From Aquisphaera giovannonii (GTDB taxonomy: Bacteria > Planctomycetota > Planctomycetia > Isosphaerales > Isosphaeraceae): 64,000 nt of DNA. A program made the position numbers and the translations under genes. The notes beneath the pieces were generated by a model. It was not told the origin of the DNA and ran no database searches. It saw only the letters and a list, made by a program, of their open reading frames with translations. The stretch is taken from contig NZ_CP042997.1 in NCBI RefSeq assembly GCF_008087625.1, positions 1,674,001 to 1,738,000 of the forward strand, in the 5' to 3' direction. Positions 9,001-16,694 of this stretch are shown here, one piece after another (the stretch's first letter is position 1; each line of letters starts with the position of its first letter).

Positions 9001-9996
9001 CTACTCGACCGGGAACGGGCCTTCCGCGAACGTCTGCCAGTGATACCCCTTCGAGCCGACCACCCGGGCGAGCGGGCTGCGCGGATCCTCGCCGGCCTCG
9101 ATCCGCTGGAGGACGGAGGCGAAGTCGTGCCGCGGCCGCCAGCCGAGCTCCTCGCGGGCCCGGGCGTTGACGTACACCCGGCCGATTAACGGGAACATCC
9201 GCCAGCCCCTGCGGGCATAGACCGCCTCGTAGCCCGGGACGCGGCGGGCGACCACGCTCGGCGCGTCGCGGCGGAGCTCCGCCAGGTCCCCGGGCAGGAA
9301 CGGCGTCGTCGCGCTGATGATGTACTTGCGGAATCCGACCTGCGCCGCCCGCTGGGCAGCCGCGAGGTGGGCCGAGACGACGTCCTCGAGGTCCACGCGG
9401 CGGAAGAGGAGCTCGTTGGCCTTCAGGTTGGCGTCGTCGTAGGACTGGCGGACGGCCCGGTCGTCGTCCTCCTCCGGGAAGAAGCGCGAGGTCCTCAGCA
9501 CGACGCAGGGGAGCTTCCGGTTGCGGTGGAAGAGCTGGCAGAGGTCCTCCGCCGCGGCCTTGGTGACGCCGTAGATGTTCTTCGGGACCGGGGCGACGTC
9601 CTCGGTCACCCAGGCCGCCGGCGCGCCGGGGGGCGGCGTGAGGGCGTCGCCGAAGACGCTGGTCGTGCTCGTGAAGACGAACGCCGAGACGCCCGCCGCC
9701 GCGGATTCCTCCAGGAGGTTGAGCGTGCCGCTGACGTTGGTGTCGACGAACGCCTGCCGCGCGTGCGTCGCGACGTGCGGCTTGTGCAGGGTGGCCGCGT
9801 GGAAGACCGTCCGCACGCCCCGGATCGCCTGCCGCACGAGGTCCCGATCGACGATCGAGCCGACGACGTCCGTGAACGGCGAGGGCACGAGATCCAGCCC
9901 GACGGCGTCGTGCCCGGCCGCGCGGAGCGTGCGGACGAGCGCCTCGCCGAGGTGGCCCGCGCTCCCGGTCACGAGGCACCTGGCATCAAGCGTCAT
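9001..9996 (-). CDS. NAD-dependent epimerase/dehydratase (extended SDR)
   Basis: 331 residues. TGSAGHLGEALVRTLRAAGH near residue 8 is the NAD(P)-binding motif. A Thr/Ser of FTSTTSVFG and the catalytic Y-G-V-T-K (IYGVTKAAAEDL) follow. The family converts nucleotide sugars or related carbonyl compounds; the substrate is not evident. The start at 9996 is chosen because upstream codons are Arg/Pro-rich and non-homologous. It is divergent from the molybdenum hydroxylase operon across 306 bases. Confidence 0.87.
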   Translation of the reverse strand: MTLDARCLVTGSAGHLGEALVRTLRAAGHDAVGLDLVPSPFTDVVGSIVDRDLVRQAIRGVRTVFHAATLHKPHVATHARQAFVDTNVSGTLNLLEESAAAGVSAFVFTSTTSVFGDALTPPPGAPAAWVTEDVAPVPKNIYGVTKAAAEDLCQLFHRNRKLPCVVLRTSRFFPEEDDDRAVRQSYDDANLKANELLFRRVDLEDVVSAHLAAAQRAAQVGFRKYIISATTPFLPGDLAELRRDAPSVVARRVPGYEAVYARRGWRMFPLIGRVYVNARAREELGWRPRHDFASVLQRIEAGEDPRSPLARVVGSKGYHWQTFAEGPFPVE

Positions 9997-10253
9997 GGAT
10001 TCTCGCCTGCCATCGGAGACCTCCGGGATGCGCGACCGCGGCGACGTGCCGCGTACGTCCCCGGGGACGGCGGCAGGACACGCCGCGGCAAGCCCGGGTT
10101 CGCGAATGCCCCCGGGCGGACGCGGATGCACCCGCGGCCGCCGCGTTTCTGCCCCTTGCCGGTCCCGCGGCCAGAACTTATGGTGATACCTCATCCGCGG
10201 ATCCGTCCGCGGCTGGTCGTACACATCGGACGGCCGGCATCACGCATGCCGCC

Positions 10254-10280
10254 GGGGAGGCAAGACGCCCGTGCCTCCCC
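10254..10280 (+). promoter_or_regulatory. Perfect 9-bp hairpin in the leader of the molybdenum hydroxylase operon
   Basis: GGGGAGGCA and TGCCTCCCC pair perfectly around a 9-base loop, ending 22 bases before the first start codon. The ribosome site AGGGAG at 10289 lies just after the stem. No U-run follows, so it is not a plain terminator. It could stabilise the message or control translation. The rest of the 306-base gap (9997-10302) must hold divergent promoters, but I cannot name convincing -35/-10 boxes. Confidence 0.4.
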
Positions 10281-10302
10281 GTCCTAACAGGGAGAATCCG
10301 CG

Positions 10303-10935
10303 ATGCGAGAACACGATCCGAGCCGCGGCGGGCCGCCGGGCCACAGCCGCCGCGACTTCCTCCGCGGCTCCGGCGTGGCCGCCGCGACGGCCGCCCTGGC
10401 CGGGCAGGTCGCCACGGTCGAGGAGGCCGAGGCCGCCGCCCAGGAGGCCGGGCCGCAGGTCGTCTCGGGCACGGTCGAGGTCACCCTCAAGGTCAACGGC
10501 CAGGACCGCAAGGTCGCGATCGAGCCGCGGACGACCCTGCTCGACGCCCTCCGGAACCGCCTCGACGTCACCGGGCCCAAGCGCGTCTGCGACCGGGCGA
10601 GCTGCGGCGCCTGCACGGCGATCGTGGACGGCTCGACCGTCTACTCCTGCACGACGCTCGCGATCAGCTGCCAGGGCAAGACGATCGAGACCCTGGAGGG
10701 CTTCGACACCGGCGAGCGCGGCGTCCCCCACGCGTTCGTCAAGAACGACGCCCAGATGTGCGGCTACTGCACCCCCGGGTTCGTCACCGCCTGCAAGGCC
10801 ATGCTCGACAAGAACCCCAACCCGACCCTCGAGGAGGTGCGGAAGGGGCTGGACGGGAATATCTGCCGCTGCGGGACGTACATCGGCGTCCTCCAGGCGG
10901 CCCTCGACGCGGCCAAGGCGATGAAAGGAGCCTGA
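10303..10935 (+). CDS. Molybdenum hydroxylase 2Fe-2S subunit, Tat-exported (YagT/PaoA-like)
   Basis: 210 residues. A twin-arginine signal (SRRDFLRGSG, then a hydrophobic stretch) leads it. The plant-ferredoxin-like 2Fe-2S domain has CDRASCGAC with a fourth Cys in VYSCTTLA. The second 2Fe-2S domain has CGYCTPGF and CRCGTY. It passes electrons from the molybdenum centre to FAD in a periplasmic aldehyde/xanthine-type dehydrogenase. The large subunit starts 3 bases after its stop; the three subunits and a small fourth gene form one operon. Confidence 0.94.
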   Translation: MREHDPSRGGPPGHSRRDFLRGSGVAAATAALAGQVATVEEAEAAAQEAGPQVVSGTVEVTLKVNGQDRKVAIEPRTTLLDALRNRLDVTGPKRVCDRASCGACTAIVDGSTVYSCTTLAISCQGKTIETLEGFDTGERGVPHAFVKNDAQMCGYCTPGFVTACKAMLDKNPNPTLEEVRKGLDGNICRCGTYIGVLQAALDAAKAMKGA

Positions 10936-10938
10936 CCC

Positions 10939-13086
10939 ATGCCAGCGACCTGGCCCGAGAATCCGCGCCTGATCGGCACCCGGATCCCCCGCGTCGACGG
11001 CCTGGCGAAGGCCTCCGGGCGCGCCAAGTACCCGAGCGACGTCCGCCCCGAGGGGATGCTCTTCGCCGTCCTGCTGCACAGCCCGCACGCCCACGCCAAG
11101 ATCAAGTCGATCGACACCTCGGCCGCCGAGAAGCTCCCCGGCGTGAAGGCCGTCTCGATCCTCAACGGCGAGGGCAAGACCGTGCGATTCCACGGCGACG
11201 ACATCGCCGCGGTCGCCGCCGAGACCGAGGAGCAGGCGCGGGACGCCGTCCGCGCCATCAAGGTCGAGTACGAGGTCCTTCCCCACGTCGTCACCGAGCC
11301 CCAGGCCATGGCCCCCGGGGCGCCCGAGGCGTTCAAGGGGGGCAACGTCCGCAAGGGCCGGGCCCAGGTCAAGGGCAAGCCCGAGGACGCCCTGGCGAAG
11401 GCCGACGTGGTGGTCGAGGGGACCTACTCCCTCCCGGTCATCACCCACGTCTGCCTGGAGCCGCACGGCCTGACGGCGAAGTGGGACGCCGACGACAAGC
11501 TGACCGTCTGGGCCAGCACCCAGGCCGTCCAGGTGACCGCCGGCGAACTGGCCGACGCCTTCAGCATCCCGGTGACGAACGTCACCGTGCTCACCGACTA
11601 CATGGGCGGCGGCTTCGGCTCCAAGTTCGGGGCCGAGACCTGGGGCCGCACGGCCGCGGAGCTCGCCAAGAAGGCCGGCCGGCCGGTCCGGCTCTTCCTC
11701 GACCGCGAGCAGGAGCACCTGGCGGGCGGCAACCGCCCCAGCGCCTCCGGCAAGGTCCGGATCGGCGCCACGAAGGACGGGAAGATCGTCGGCCTGATCG
11801 CCGAGACCCACGGCACCGGCGGCGGCCGGGGCGGGTCGAACTTCCCGTTCCCCTACGTCTACAGCGTCCCCGACGTCTCCCGCTCCCACAGCGAGGTCTT
11901 CGTCAACGGCGGGGCCGCCCGGGCCATGCGGGCCCCCGGCCACCCGCAGGGCTGCGCGATCATGGAAGCGGCGATGGACGACCTCGCCGACAAGCTCGGC
12001 ATCGACCCCATCGAGTTCCGCCTCCGCAACCTCGACCCGAATGACTTCCGCACCGCGATGTACCAGGCGGAGGTGAAGATCGGGGCCGAGCTGATCGGCT
12101 GGAAGGAACGGCGCAAGCCCCGCGGCCAGGACGGCGGCGGAGGCCCCATCAAGCACGGCCTGGGCATGGGCCTGCACCAGTGGGGCGGCGGCGGGACCAT
12201 GGACAAGAAGGTCAGCTGCACGATCAACCCGGACGGCTCGGTCGAGATGAAGGCCGGGACCCAGGACATCGGCACCGGCATCCGGACGCTCCTGGCCATC
12301 ATCGCCGCCGAGGTGCTCGGGCTGGAGCCCAAGGACGTCATCTCCAGCGTCGGGAACTCCAGCTTCCCCCCCGGGCAGCCCTCCGGCGGCTCGACGACCA
12401 CCCCGTCGATGGCCCCTCCCGCGCTCGACGCGGCGACGAAGGCCCGCGACGCGCTGCTCAAGAAGATCGCCGGGGCCGTGAAGGCGGCGCCGGAGGAGCT
12501 CACGCTCAAGGACGGCCAGCTCTTCGTCCGGGGCGAGCCCCAGATGGGCTGGAAGGACGCCTGCCGCAAGCTCGGCGGGGCCTCGATCTCCGAGACCGGG
12601 AGCGCCGCGGAGGGCCTGGCCAGCACGGGCGTCGCCGGCTGCCAGTTCGCCGAGGTCGCGGTCGACATCGAGACCGGCGTCGTCCGCGTCAAGAAGATCG
12701 TCGCCGTCCAGGACTCCGGCCTGATCCTCGACCGCCTGACCTGGGACAGCCAGGTCTACGGCGGCGTCATCATGGGCCTGAACTACGGGCTCTTCGAGGA
12801 GCGGATCATGGACCCGGCGACGGGCGTCATGCTCAACCCGGACATGGAGATGTACAAGCTCGCGGGCGCCTCCGACATCCCCGAGATCGTCATCCACGCC
12901 TACGACCCCGACGACCAGAAGGCCCGCGGCGTGATCGGCATCGGCGAGCCGCCGACGATCGCGACCGCCGCCGCCATCGCCAACGCGGTCACCAACGCCA
13001 TCGGCGTGCGGGTCCCGGAATGGCCGATGTCCCCCCGGAACGTCCTCAACGCCCTGGCCACGGCATCCAAAGAAGGGAAGGCGTGA
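10939..13086 (+). CDS. Molybdenum hydroxylase molybdopterin-binding subunit (YagR/PaoC-like)
   Basis: 715 residues with the xanthine dehydrogenase a/b hammerhead domain (first 130 residues) and the molybdopterin domains. Visible motifs are DYMGGGFGSKFG, the RAMRAPGHPQG loop, and GIGEPPTIATAAAIANAV near the end, whose Glu is the catalytic base. It oxidises aldehydes or N-heterocycles by hydroxylation at the Mo centre. It carries no signal peptide; export should ride on the Tat signal of the small subunit. The FAD subunit follows after 3 bases. Substrate specificity is unknown. Confidence 0.94.
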   Translation: MPATWPENPRLIGTRIPRVDGLAKASGRAKYPSDVRPEGMLFAVLLHSPHAHAKIKSIDTSAAEKLPGVKAVSILNGEGKTVRFHGDDIAAVAAETEEQARDAVRAIKVEYEVLPHVVTEPQAMAPGAPEAFKGGNVRKGRAQVKGKPEDALAKADVVVEGTYSLPVITHVCLEPHGLTAKWDADDKLTVWASTQAVQVTAGELADAFSIPVTNVTVLTDYMGGGFGSKFGAETWGRTAAELAKKAGRPVRLFLDREQEHLAGGNRPSASGKVRIGATKDGKIVGLIAETHGTGGGRGGSNFPFPYVYSVPDVSRSHSEVFVNGGAARAMRAPGHPQGCAIMEAAMDDLADKLGIDPIEFRLRNLDPNDFRTAMYQAEVKIGAELIGWKERRKPRGQDGGGGPIKHGLGMGLHQWGGGGTMDKKVSCTINPDGSVEMKAGTQDIGTGIRTLLAIIAAEVLGLEPKDVISSVGNSSFPPGQPSGGSTTTPSMAPPALDAATKARDALLKKIAGAVKAAPEELTLKDGQLFVRGEPQMGWKDACRKLGGASISETGSAAEGLASTGVAGCQFAEVAVDIETGVVRVKKIVAVQDSGLILDRLTWDSQVYGGVIMGLNYGLFEERIMDPATGVMLNPDMEMYKLAGASDIPEIVIHAYDPDDQKARGVIGIGEPPTIATAAAIANAVTNAIGVRVPEWPMSPRNVLNALATASKEGKA

Positions 13087-13089
13087 TTC

Positions 13090-14076
13090 ATGAATGCCTT
13101 TGATTATGCCGCCCCCACCCGGATCGAGGACGCGGTCAAGCTCCTGGGCGAGCCCGAATCCGCGGCCCTCTCCGGCGGGACGGACCTCCTCGGCCGCCTG
13201 AAGGACGAGGTCTCGGCGCCGAAGCGGGTCGTCTACCTCAAGGACATCAAGCCGCTCGCCGGGATCTCCGGCGACGCCTCCTCCGGCCTGACCCTCGGGG
13301 CCGGGACGCCCCTGGCGCAGGTGCTCGAGAGCAAGGCCGTGAAGGAGGGATACCCGGCCCTCTGGCAGTCCACCCTGGAGGTGGGCACGCCGCAGATCCG
13401 CAACATGGCGACCGTCGGCGGCAACCTGCTCCAGCGGCCCCGCTGCTGGTACTTCCACGCCGGCAACGGGCTGCTCGGGATGAAGGACGGGAAGAGCCTC
13501 GTCCGCGAGGGGGACAACCGCTACCACGCGATCTTCATGACCTCCGGCGACGCCCTGTTCGTCAACCCGTCCAGCCTGGCCGTGCCGCTGATCGCCCTCG
13601 AGGCGAAGGCGGTCGTCGCCGGCCCGAAGGGCGAGCGCACGGTGCCGGTGGAGGAACTCTACCAGGTGCCGAAGTCCGACAAGGACAGCGAGCTGACCGT
13701 CGGGCCGGGCGAGCTGCTGACGAAGATCATGATCCCGCCGGCCCGGGGCAAGAACGCCTCGTACGAGGTCCGGCAGAAGCAGGCCCACGACTGGCCGCTC
13801 GTCATGGCGTCGGTCAACCTCCGGATGGACGGCGACAACGTCGCCAGCTCGCGGGTCGTCCTCTACGGCGTCGCCCCGGTCCCCTACCGTTGCGAGGCGG
13901 CCGAGGCCGCCATCGCCGGGAAGGCCGTCACCACCGAGACCGCGAGCGCGGCCGGCGAGGCCGCCACCACCGGCGCCGCCCCGCTGTCGATGAACGGCTA
14001 CAAGGTCGCCCTGACGAAGACCTCCGTGAAGCGGGCGTTGCTCGCGGCGATCGGCAAGCCCTACTGGGAGTTCTGA
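13090..14076 (+). CDS. Molybdenum hydroxylase FAD-binding subunit (YagS/PaoB-like)
   Basis: 328 residues with a PCMH-type FAD fold: ALSGGTDLLGRLKD near residue 28 and TVGGNLLQRPRCWYF near 107-122. It accepts electrons from the FeS subunit and passes them to an external acceptor. In E. coli PaoB the segment after RCWYF carries Cys ligands for an extra 4Fe-4S cluster; here only Cys119 is present and the following 40 residues have none. This subunit thus appears to lack that cluster. It is third in the operon; the next gene starts 4 bases later. Confidence 0.92.
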   Translation: MNAFDYAAPTRIEDAVKLLGEPESAALSGGTDLLGRLKDEVSAPKRVVYLKDIKPLAGISGDASSGLTLGAGTPLAQVLESKAVKEGYPALWQSTLEVGTPQIRNMATVGGNLLQRPRCWYFHAGNGLLGMKDGKSLVREGDNRYHAIFMTSGDALFVNPSSLAVPLIALEAKAVVAGPKGERTVPVEELYQVPKSDKDSELTVGPGELLTKIMIPPARGKNASYEVRQKQAHDWPLVMASVNLRMDGDNVASSRVVLYGVAPVPYRCEAAEAAIAGKAVTTETASAAGEAATTGAAPLSMNGYKVALTKTSVKRALLAAIGKPYWEF

Positions 14077-14080
14077 GGCC

Positions 14081-14314
14081 ATGTCCGAGCCCGAGCGGAG
14101 CGACCGGATCGAATCCCCCGCGCCCCGGTGCCGCCACCTGCGCAGCCCGGGGCTGTACGTCTTCACCGACGGCCGCCCCCGCGAGCGCCCGGACGACGCC
14201 AACAACACCATCTACTGGTGCGTCAAGACCCTGAAGGGCTACGGCCCCGACGACGAGAACGTCGCCTGGGACGACTGCTCCGACCCGGCCCGCTCCTGTT
14301 ACGAACCGTTCTGA
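14081..14314 (+). CDS. Small conserved-looking protein at the end of the molybdenum hydroxylase operon
   Basis: 77 residues, four bases after the FAD subunit and before a strong terminator, so clearly the last gene of this operon. The sequence is acidic with three Cys (one in RCRH, one in YWCVK, one in DDCSD, plus RSCYEPF near the end), which could bind a metal or form disulfides. I do not recognise a family. Its place suggests a role in assembly or electron transfer of the enzyme, but that is only context. Confidence 0.7.
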   Translation: MSEPERSDRIESPAPRCRHLRSPGLYVFTDGRPRERPDDANNTIYWCVKTLKGYGPDDENVAWDDCSDPARSCYEPF

Positions 14315-14340
14315 ACGGGCGGCAAAGGCCGGCCACCTGC

Positions 14341-14388
14341 GACGCCCCGGCGAGGAGCCCAGCTCCCGACGGGGCGTCCTTCCTTTCG
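14341..14388 (+). terminator. Rho-independent terminator of the molybdenum hydroxylase operon
   Basis: GACGCCCCG pairs with CGGGGCGTC around an inner stem GGAGC/GCTCC, followed by a T/C-rich tract (CTTCCTTTC). It starts 26 bases after the 77-residue gene. Confidence 0.82.
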
Positions 14389-15255
14389 AAGGCCGACTCC
14401 GGGCGGCCGCCCGTACCGAACCTCAGCCCGGCAGGCGCCGACCGGCCCGCCTTTCTTCCGAAGACGTGTTGAAGACGCGGCCTCAAGGGCGAGCCCGGTC
14501 CGGGGCTCCTCGTCACCCGAGCGTCTCATCATCGGGGGCCCCCCCCGGAAGGAGGCCGTGCTCACGCCGGTAGGACTTCGGGGGCGAGGCCCCGAACCGC
14601 GAGGCGTGACGGGGTACGAGCTCTCCTCGCCTGCTACGGGTGGCCGCGGCAGAGCCGCAGGCGATGCCGCGGGACCGCCCCGGCCGGCGGGCAGAGCCCG
14701 CGCCGCTCGCGCCGGCGGCGGCGATCCCGTGGCGTCGCTGCGCTTCCGCCACAGCCACCCGGGAGAGGATCGCCGGGCGCTACTCCGGGTGGATGTGGCA
14801 GGGCCGCGGGCGATGCCGCGGGACCGCCCCGGCCCGAGTGCCATTGTCCCCGACGTCGCGCCGACTCGAGGCCACGGCGTCGCGGGAGGGCCCGCACGGC
14901 GAGCCTCGACCGGATTTGCTCCGCGTCCTCACTCCCCCGCCGGTCGGTCAGCCCCGGGCGATCGAGGGAGATCTCGCGCCGCGCGGCCCTCGGAGGTGGA
15001 GGCCTCGACGGCTCCGTGCGGAGGGTCGCCCTCCGGCCCGGCATTCGCCCGCGATAGAGGGCCGAGCCCCGCATATCCCCCCCGACCAGACTTCAGCGCA
15101 TGACGATTCCACGGACAATCGAATTTCTTCACGATTCCGTCTTGATCGACTTTCGACAAAACGCCATTCTCAGATACGTCGTTACTCTGGCTGGAGATGA
15201 CGACTCATTTCCATCTGGACATTTCCTGACCCGACCCAGGAAGGAGTGCGAGACC
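14389..15255. other. Non-coding gap of about 870 bases carrying a dispersed repeat
   Basis: No open frame here has coding character; those present are GC-rich artefacts. The middle holds a repeat shared in inverted orientation with 50250-50459. The last 150 bases (15100-15255) are clearly more AT-rich than the surroundings and probably hold the promoter of the Lys/Ala-rich peptide gene. Confidence 0.6.
14637..14833 (-). repeat. Dispersed palindromic repeat: full unit plus half unit, second copy at 50.3 kb
   Basis: Positions 14637-14762 are the reverse complement of 50333-50459 at roughly 85% by eye. The unit is itself an imperfect palindrome whose outer arms contain GTGGCNGNAGCCGCAG-like blocks. 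Positions 14763-14833 hold a second, half unit (GGGTGGATGTGGCAGGGCC and following), matching a decayed half copy at 50250-50332. The order half unit - spacer - full unit is kept at both loci. Confidence 0.8.
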
Positions 15256-15411
15256 ATGGGCGACGCGCGCGACACCGCCAAGAAGAAGAAGGCCGACGAG
15301 AAGAAGACCGCCAAGCCGGCCGCCAAGGCCGCCGCCAAGCCGGCCGCCAAGGCCGAGGCCCCCGCCGCCAAGGCCGCCGCCAAGCCGGCCGCCAAGGCCG
15401 GGAAGAAGTGA
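15256..15411 (+). CDS. Short Lys/Ala/Pro-rich basic protein (histone H1-like tail)
   Basis: 51 residues made almost only of Lys, Ala and Pro in a repeating K-P-A-A-K-A pattern, starting MGDARDTAKKKKADEKK. A good site (GGAAGGAG) lies 10 bases upstream of the ATG at 15256. Such tails occur in bacterial H1-like and HU-linked nucleoid proteins and bind DNA through charge. Standing alone, this may be a small nucleoid-associated protein, or a relic of one. Strong codon bias (AAG, GCC) supports translation. Repeats make recombination between codons likely. Confidence 0.7.
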   Translation: MGDARDTAKKKKADEKKTAKPAAKAAAKPAAKAEAPAAKAAAKPAAKAGKK

Positions 15412-15469
15412 TCAGCCCCCCTCGATCAACCCCGAGAATGGGCCGGTGCCCGCCCGCCCGCCCGGCTCA

Positions 15470-16675
15470 TCACGAGCCGAAGGGGTCCCGGCCCATTCTC
15501 CCCCCCTCGAGCTCCTGCCGCGCCGACGGCCCCGCCCCGCGGCCCAACGACCGCGCGATCGCCGCGTCGAGGCTGCGGCTCGAGAGCACCACGACGAACG
15601 GGTGAGCCGGGACCGCGTTCTGCTCGTCCGCGAGCTCCAGGGCGAGGATCTCCGCCGACCGGGCCAGCTCCGCCTCGCCCGCGCATGCCCAGTATCGGGC
15701 CATCCAGGAGAGCATCCCGCGGTACCCCTCCATGCGGCGGAGGAGGACGTGTTCGAACAGGTACCGATACGCCCCCGAGTCGCGCACCGGGTCGGCCGCG
15801 GGCCGGCCCTCGCGCAGGGCGATCTCCTCGGCGAGCTCCTCGGTCAGGCGGGAGCGGTCGAGCCAGCCGGGGCAGGCGTCGAGGACCTCGCCCGCCCGGC
15901 GGAGCAGCTCGGCGGGATCGAGCGGTCCGAGGGCGGCCGGCCCCGAGGCATCGGGATCGAGCGGCGGGCGGGCCGCGAACGCCGGACCGACCAGGCGTGA
16001 CAGCCAGGAACTCACCGACGCCGATGGGCCCCCCGGGGTCCGGAGCAGCCCCCCGGCCAGGAGCCCGATCGCGAGCTCGGGGACGTCCTCGAGCGCCTCG
16101 CCCACCGCCCCCTCGACGGCCTCGAGGAGCAGCGCCCCGGCCCCCGGCGATTCGTCTTCCTCCACCCCGTAGGCGTCGACGAGGCCGCTCGAGACGTCGC
16201 AGAGGAACAGCGCCGTGGCGCGACGGCCGTCGCGGGTCGCCGAGAGGCCGACCGTCCCGCGGCCTTCCCCATCGACCGCCGTCACGACCGCCCCGACGAG
16301 GGTTGGCCGATCCCGGTCACCTGTCCGGAGGATCGCCCGGCCCGCTTCGTCGACGCGCAAGGCCAGGCCGGTCGGGTCCGGGTCGGCTCCCAGGGCCAGG
16401 CGAGCCCGTTCGCCGGTGACCTGGTCCCGGGACGATTCGAGGAGCCGGAGCAGCGAGCGGACCCCCGGGGCATCGGCCAGCCCGGCCAGGCCGTCGACGA
16501 TCGCCAGGCGGGTCTCCTCGTCGAGCGTCTCCAGGCCCTCGAAGGCGCGGGCGCACTCGTCGGGGTCGGCCTCCAGGCGGGCGACGAGGTCCTCCAGGGG
16601 TGAGGCCTCCGGCTCCACCTTCGGGCCGGCCTCGGGCTCGGTGTCGGGGTTCGGTTCGTCGCCGCCTCCGGGCAT
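15470..16675 (-). CDS. Unknown protein, helical repeat-like
   Basis: 401 residues, acidic, no signal peptide. The N-terminal 110 residues form short helices (LEDLVARLEADPDECARAF and following) that resemble HEAT-like repeats. A beta-rich middle (VGAVVTAVDGEGRGTVGL) and a long helical C-terminus with WMARYWACAGEAELARSA follow. I do not recognise the family. The start at 16675 (MPGGGDEP) has GGAG upstream; the 75 codons above it are the tail-side shadow of the next gene. It lies 19 bases downstream of the secreted propeller gene on the same strand. Confidence 0.72.
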   Translation of the reverse strand: MPGGGDEPNPDTEPEAGPKVEPEASPLEDLVARLEADPDECARAFEGLETLDEETRLAIVDGLAGLADAPGVRSLLRLLESSRDQVTGERARLALGADPDPTGLALRVDEAGRAILRTGDRDRPTLVGAVVTAVDGEGRGTVGLSATRDGRRATALFLCDVSSGLVDAYGVEEDESPGAGALLLEAVEGAVGEALEDVPELAIGLLAGGLLRTPGGPSASVSSWLSRLVGPAFAARPPLDPDASGPAALGPLDPAELLRRAGEVLDACPGWLDRSRLTEELAEEIALREGRPAADPVRDSGAYRYLFEHVLLRRMEGYRGMLSWMARYWACAGEAELARSAEILALELADEQNAVPAHPFVVVLSSRSLDAAIARSLGRGAGPSARQELEGGRMGRDPFGS

Positions 16676-16694
16676 GGTCGGACGCTCCGTTGCC

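Noticed and set aside
10240-14211. Minus-strand frame of about 1300 codons across the molybdenum hydroxylase operon
   Set aside because: Antisense of well-supported genes; no domain.
14389-15100. Several open frames of 70-180 codons
   Set aside because: Arg/Pro/Gly-rich text within a palindromic repeat, open on several frames at once, without ribosome sites.
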